This document shows positions 62,101 to 64,000 of a stretch of DNA of 64,000 nucleotides, piece after piece. The stretch's first letter is position 1. Each line of letters opens with the position of its first letter. Origin of the DNA: Streptomyces roseoviridis (GTDB lineage Bacteria > Actinomycetota > Actinomycetes > Streptomycetales > Streptomycetaceae). A program made the position numbers and the translations under genes. The notes under the pieces were generated by a model, which was not told the DNA's origin, did no database searches, and saw only the letters and a program-made list of their open reading frames with translations. The stretch is from assembly GCF_039535235.1 (NCBI RefSeq), contig NZ_BAAAWU010000001.1:806001-870000 (forward strand). The letters run 5' to 3'.

Positions 62101-64000
62101 TCCGGCCGACGCCCTGGAGCAGCAGCATCACCTGGAAGAGCGGGTGGCGGGCGAGCGAGCGGGCGGGGTTGAGCTCCTCGACGATCCGCTCGAAGGGCAC
62201 GTCCTGGTGCGCGTGGGCGTCGAGCTGGGTCTCCCGGACCCGGTGGAGCAGGTCGGTGAAGCTGGGGTCGCCGGAGGTGTCGGTGCGCAGCACCAGGGTG
62301 TTGACGAAGAAGCCGACCAGGTCGTCCAGGGCCTCGTCCGAGCGCCCGGCGACCACGGAGCCGACCGGGATGTCGGTGCCGGCGCCGAGCCGGGTGAGCA
62401 GCGCGGCGAGGCCGGCCTGCAGGGTCATGAACATCGTGACGCGGTGCTCGCGGGAGAGCTCGACGAGCGCGCGGTGCAGTGCGGCGCCGAGCGGGACGAC
62501 GACCCGGTCGCCGTGGTGTCCGCTGTCGGCGCGACGGGGGCGGTCCAGCGGGAGCGAGAGCTCCTCGGGGAGGCCGGCCAGCGCGGTGCGCCAGTGGGCG
62601 AGCTGCCGGGAGGCGAGGCTCTGCTCGTCGTCCTCGTCGCCGAGCAGCGCGCGCTGCCAGAGGGCGTAGTCGGCGTACTGCACGGGCAGCGGCTGCCAGT
62701 CGGGTGCCTGGCCGTCGCGTCGGGCTGCGTAGGCGGCGGCCAGGTCGCGCAGGAGCGGGTCCATGGACCAGCCGTCGCCGGCGATGTGGTGCAGGACGAG
62801 GACGAGCAGGTGCCGGTCGGCGCCGTCGGCGTCCGGCAGGGGCAGCAGGTGGGCCCGCAGCGGGAGTTCGGCGGCCAGGTCGAAGGGGCGGGCGGCGCAC
62901 TCGGCCAGGGCGGCCGCCGGGTCGGCGGGCGGGGTGGTGCGCCGGTCGAGGGGGATGCGGGCCTCGGCGGGCGGGACGATCCGCTGCCGGGGTTCGCCGT
63001 CGTGCTCTTCGATGACGGTGCGCAGGACCTCGTGGCGTACGGCGAGGTCGGCGAGGGCGAGTGCGAGGGCGTCCGGCTCGAGCGGGCCGGTGAGGCGCAG
63101 GGCGAGCGGGAGGTTGTAGAGGGCGCTCGGCCCTTCCATGCGGTCGATGAGCCAGAGCCGCCGCTGGGCGAAGGAGAGCGGAAGGGTGTCCGGCCGCTCG
63201 CCGGCCGTGAGCGCGGGGCGGGTCCCGGTGCCGTCGGTCCCGGCGCGGTCGAGGCGCCGGGCGAGGCCGGCCACCGTCGGGGCTTCGAAGACGTCCCGGA
63301 CGCCGATCTCGGCGGTGAGGACCGTGCGGACCCGGCTGACCAGCTTCATGGCGAGCAGGGAGTGCCCGCCGAGGGCGAAGAAGTCGTCGTCGGCCGAGAC
63401 CGGCCCGGTCACGCCGAGCACGTCGCAGAAGAGGCCGCAGAGGAGTTCCTCGCGTGCCGTGCGGGCGGCCCGGCCGCCGGTGAACAGCTGGAAGTCGGGG
63501 GCGGGAAGGGCGCGCCGGTCGACCTTGCCGCTGCCGGTCAGCGGCAGGGCGTCGAGGGTGACGACCGCCGAGGGCACCATGTGGGCGGGCAGGGCGTCCG
63601 CCACGAACCGCCGCAGCTCCAGGGCGAGTTCGGTGCCGGGGGCGGCGACCGCGCAGTGGGCGACCAGCCGGCGGTCGCCGTCGGGGGTGACGACGGCCTG
63701 GTGGACGGCCGGGTGGGCGGCGAGGACGGCCTCGATCTCGGCGGGCTCGATGCGGAAGCCGCGGATCTTGACCTGGTGGTCGGTGCGGCCCAGGTAGTCG
63801 ATCCGGCCGTCGCGGGTGCGCCGGACGAGGTCGCCGGTGCGGTACATCCGCTGCCCTGCGGCGTACGGATCGGCGACGAAGCGCTCGGCGGTCAGGGCGG
63901 GGCGGCCGAGGTAGCCGCGGGCCAGACCGGCGCCGCCGAGGTACAGCTCGCCGGGCACCCCGGCGGGCGCGGGGTTGAGGTGTTCGTCCAGGACGTAGGC
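59189..64000 (-). CDS. Non-ribosomal peptide synthetase, partial (terminal modules, TE)
   Basis: The 3' 4.8 kb of an NRPS; the start lies beyond the window. Order: C-terminal part of an adenylation domain (about 64000-63500), carrier protein (LGGHSLLAMK near 63360), condensation domain (HHIAGDGWSMD near 62780), a full adenylation domain (YTSGSTGRPKGV near 61290; RTGDLVRR; SGKVDRRAL), carrier protein (LGGHSLLAMK near 60120), and thioesterase (GWSFGA near 59680; terminal His in CTHGAM). My manual ten-residue specificity reading is D-A-D-E-L-G-L-V-D-K, which I cannot match confidently. No epimerase is seen. The product is released by the TE and probably exported by the adjacent MFS. Confidence 0.93.
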   Translation of the reverse strand, partial: AYVLDEHLNPAPAGVPGELYLGGAGLARGYLGRPALTAERFVADPYAAGQRMYRTGDLVRRTRDGRIDYLGRTDHQVKIRGFRIEPAEIEAVLAAHPAVHQAVVTPDGDRRLVAHCAVAAPGTELALELRRFVADALPAHMVPSAVVTLDALPLTGSGKVDRRALPAPDFQLFTGGRAARTAREELLCGLFCDVLGVTGPVSADDDFFALGGHSLLAMKLVSRVRTVLTAEIGVRDVFEAPTVAGLARRLDRAGTDGTGTRPALTAGERPDTLPLSFAQRRLWLIDRMEGPSALYNLPLALRLTGPLEPDALALALADLAVRHEVLRTVIEEHDGEPRQRIVPPAEARIPLDRRTTPPADPAAALAECAARPFDLAAELPLRAHLLPLPDADGADRHLLVLVLHHIAGDGWSMDPLLRDLAAAYAARRDGQAPDWQPLPVQYADYALWQRALLGDEDDEQSLASRQLAHWRTALAGLPEELSLPLDRPRRADSGHHGDRVVVPLGAALHRALVELSREHRVTMFMTLQAGLAALLTRLGAGTDIPVGSVVAGRSDEALDDLVGFFVNTLVLRTDTSGDPSFTDLLHRVRETQLDAHAHQDVPFERIVEELNPARSLARHPLFQVMLLLQGVGRSGGRDGGPGAPGEAPLDLAGLPATVEPIGGHVAKFDLSIAMGESFDTDGAPAGLECAIDFATDLFDRETVESLAVRLGRLLAAAATRPDRPIGRIDLLSADEHAELTRGADPLPDDVPLLPAAFEARAARTPDATALVAGATRLTWAELNDRANRLAHRLTAAGAGPESVIALALPRSAESVIALLAVLKAGAASLPLDAEHPVDRTAAMLADAAPTLVVTADGWPRPELLTDLPVLSATPEYEDSGPGAGNPPPRATAGDAAYVIYTSGSTGRPKGVVVSHGSIAALLASHRSPSGPIGATELEHGNRPQSVALTASLCFDASWDGLLWLIAGHELHLIGDEVRRDAAALVRHVRQEGVDVLEVTPSYAEQLIEEGLLEEPAPRVVLLGGEAVGPSLWTRLREAPATTGHNLYGPTEATVDALTRPFTAGDRPALGRTVLGTRAYVLDEHLNPVPPGVPGELYLAGAGLARGYLGRPALTAERFVADPYATGQRMYRTGDLVRRTRDGRIDYLGRTDQQVKIRGFRIEPGEIEHVLTRHPRVLAATVTAHEDEGGTAGPRLVAHVVADGPLDPAELRAFAAESLPGYMVPAAVVPLDALPLTPSGKVDRRALPAPDFLSAPAGRAPGTSHEELLCGLFAEVLGLPGPVSVDDGFFDLGGHSLLAMKLLGRIRTALGADLGMRALFEAPTVAALARRLTPHPGTPDGAPGLTGPAGAPGTSSALDVLLPLRPGGTKAPLFCVHPAAGISWVYSGLLRHLDPDRPVHGLQARGLLGGSPSSVTEIADDYVRQIRAVQPEGPYHLLGWSFGAVVAQAMAVALQTAGQEVALLALLDGLPADPARHAAAGGPPSDDPVDTLAELLASLGHDPADGQGPAALTALLGEAAGVLPDVFDQHRKLMAEHAPDRYRGDAVFFGATLDKPGDWPHGAAWRPYVDGLVEEHRIPCTHGAMTRPEPIARIAAVLAEKLGE
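60480..60790. repeat. NRPS direct repeat, copy 1
   Basis: The A-domain C-terminal segment here (A6-A8 region, RTGDLVRRTRDGRIDYLGRT) is almost identical at DNA level to 63720-64000, about 3,239 bp away. It indicates recent module duplication or gene conversion between the two adenylation domains. Confidence 0.85.
63720..64000. repeat. NRPS direct repeat, copy 2 (runs off window)
   Basis: The matching segment of the upstream A domain. Over the visible 280 bp only a scattering of bases differ from the copy at 60480. It continues past the window edge. Confidence 0.85.

Noticed and set aside
56994..64000. A complete arginine-derived (enduracididine/capreomycidine-type) pathway with the NRPS
   Set aside because: Only a DDAH-like hydrolase is present; the hydroxylase and PLP cyclase genes of those pathways are not in the window.

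Overview
The window is typical Streptomyces chromosome: very high GC, strong third-position G/C, many GTG and a few TTG starts, 4-bp stop/start overlaps inside operons, and families common in that genus (2-methylisoborneol/encapsulin operon, SARP/AfsR and large LuxR regulators, NRPS, a row of universal stress proteins). All assignments were made by reading translations and motifs; no search was run.

Layout. (1) 1-4383: stress/dormancy block with a truncated flavodoxin-like gene, Hsp20, three universal stress proteins (USPs) and a second flavodoxin-like gene. It resumes at 10181-12280 with an XRE-PPOX fusion, a fourth USP and DUF1918, next to an ABC transporter (12477-16162). Palindromes of the DevR/DosR type recur at its promoters. 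(2) 4380-10147: arsenic island. arsC (with a downstream acidic repeat ORF and the flavodoxin gene) diverges from arsR-aquaporin-arsO. A second arsR diverges from a Cys-tailed flavoprotein across duplicated operator-like sites. A decayed acetyltransferase and a truncated MFS gene mark erosion. No ArsB/Acr3 pump is present, so the channel is the likely arsenite exit. (3) 16300-25052: tRNA-Pro, DUF309, cytochrome P450, DUF488, a TetR/PAP2/DMT unit with a 38-bp operator, an SPFH plus NAD-kinase-like pair and a GNAT protein. (4) 25417-39926: secreted subtilase, a large LuxR-type ATPase regulator, then what I consider the most interesting locus: a caspase-like protease diverging from a NUC1-type nuclease, a 1,864-residue protein (two P-loop NTPase modules, helical repeats, an effector-associated-like domain and a C-terminal trypsin domain), and a second stand-alone trypsin-like protease. 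This looks like an NTP-controlled proteolytic conflict or programmed-death system. (5) 39913-43369: HAD hydrolase, AhpD-like protein behind a CsoR-type operator, GreA-like factor and a LigD polymerase domain preceded by a remnant that looks like the LigD phosphoesterase domain. (6) 43441-47101: the 2-methylisoborneol operon with its family 2B encapsulin shell (EshA type). (7) 47488-52710: MFS and FUSC transporters, an iron-box DUF2470 gene and a divergent nucleotidyltransferase-like gene. (8) 52960-64000: AfsR/SARP regulator, a small exported protein, then a leftward block of a partial NRPS ending in a thioesterase, an MFS exporter and a DDAH-like amidinohydrolase.

Genes that work together: arsenate reduction and efflux; TetR control of the PAP2/DMT pair; encapsulin, terpene cyclase and methyltransferase for 2-MIB; protease, nuclease and NTPase parts of the putative conflict island; and NRPS plus exporter for an unidentified peptide.
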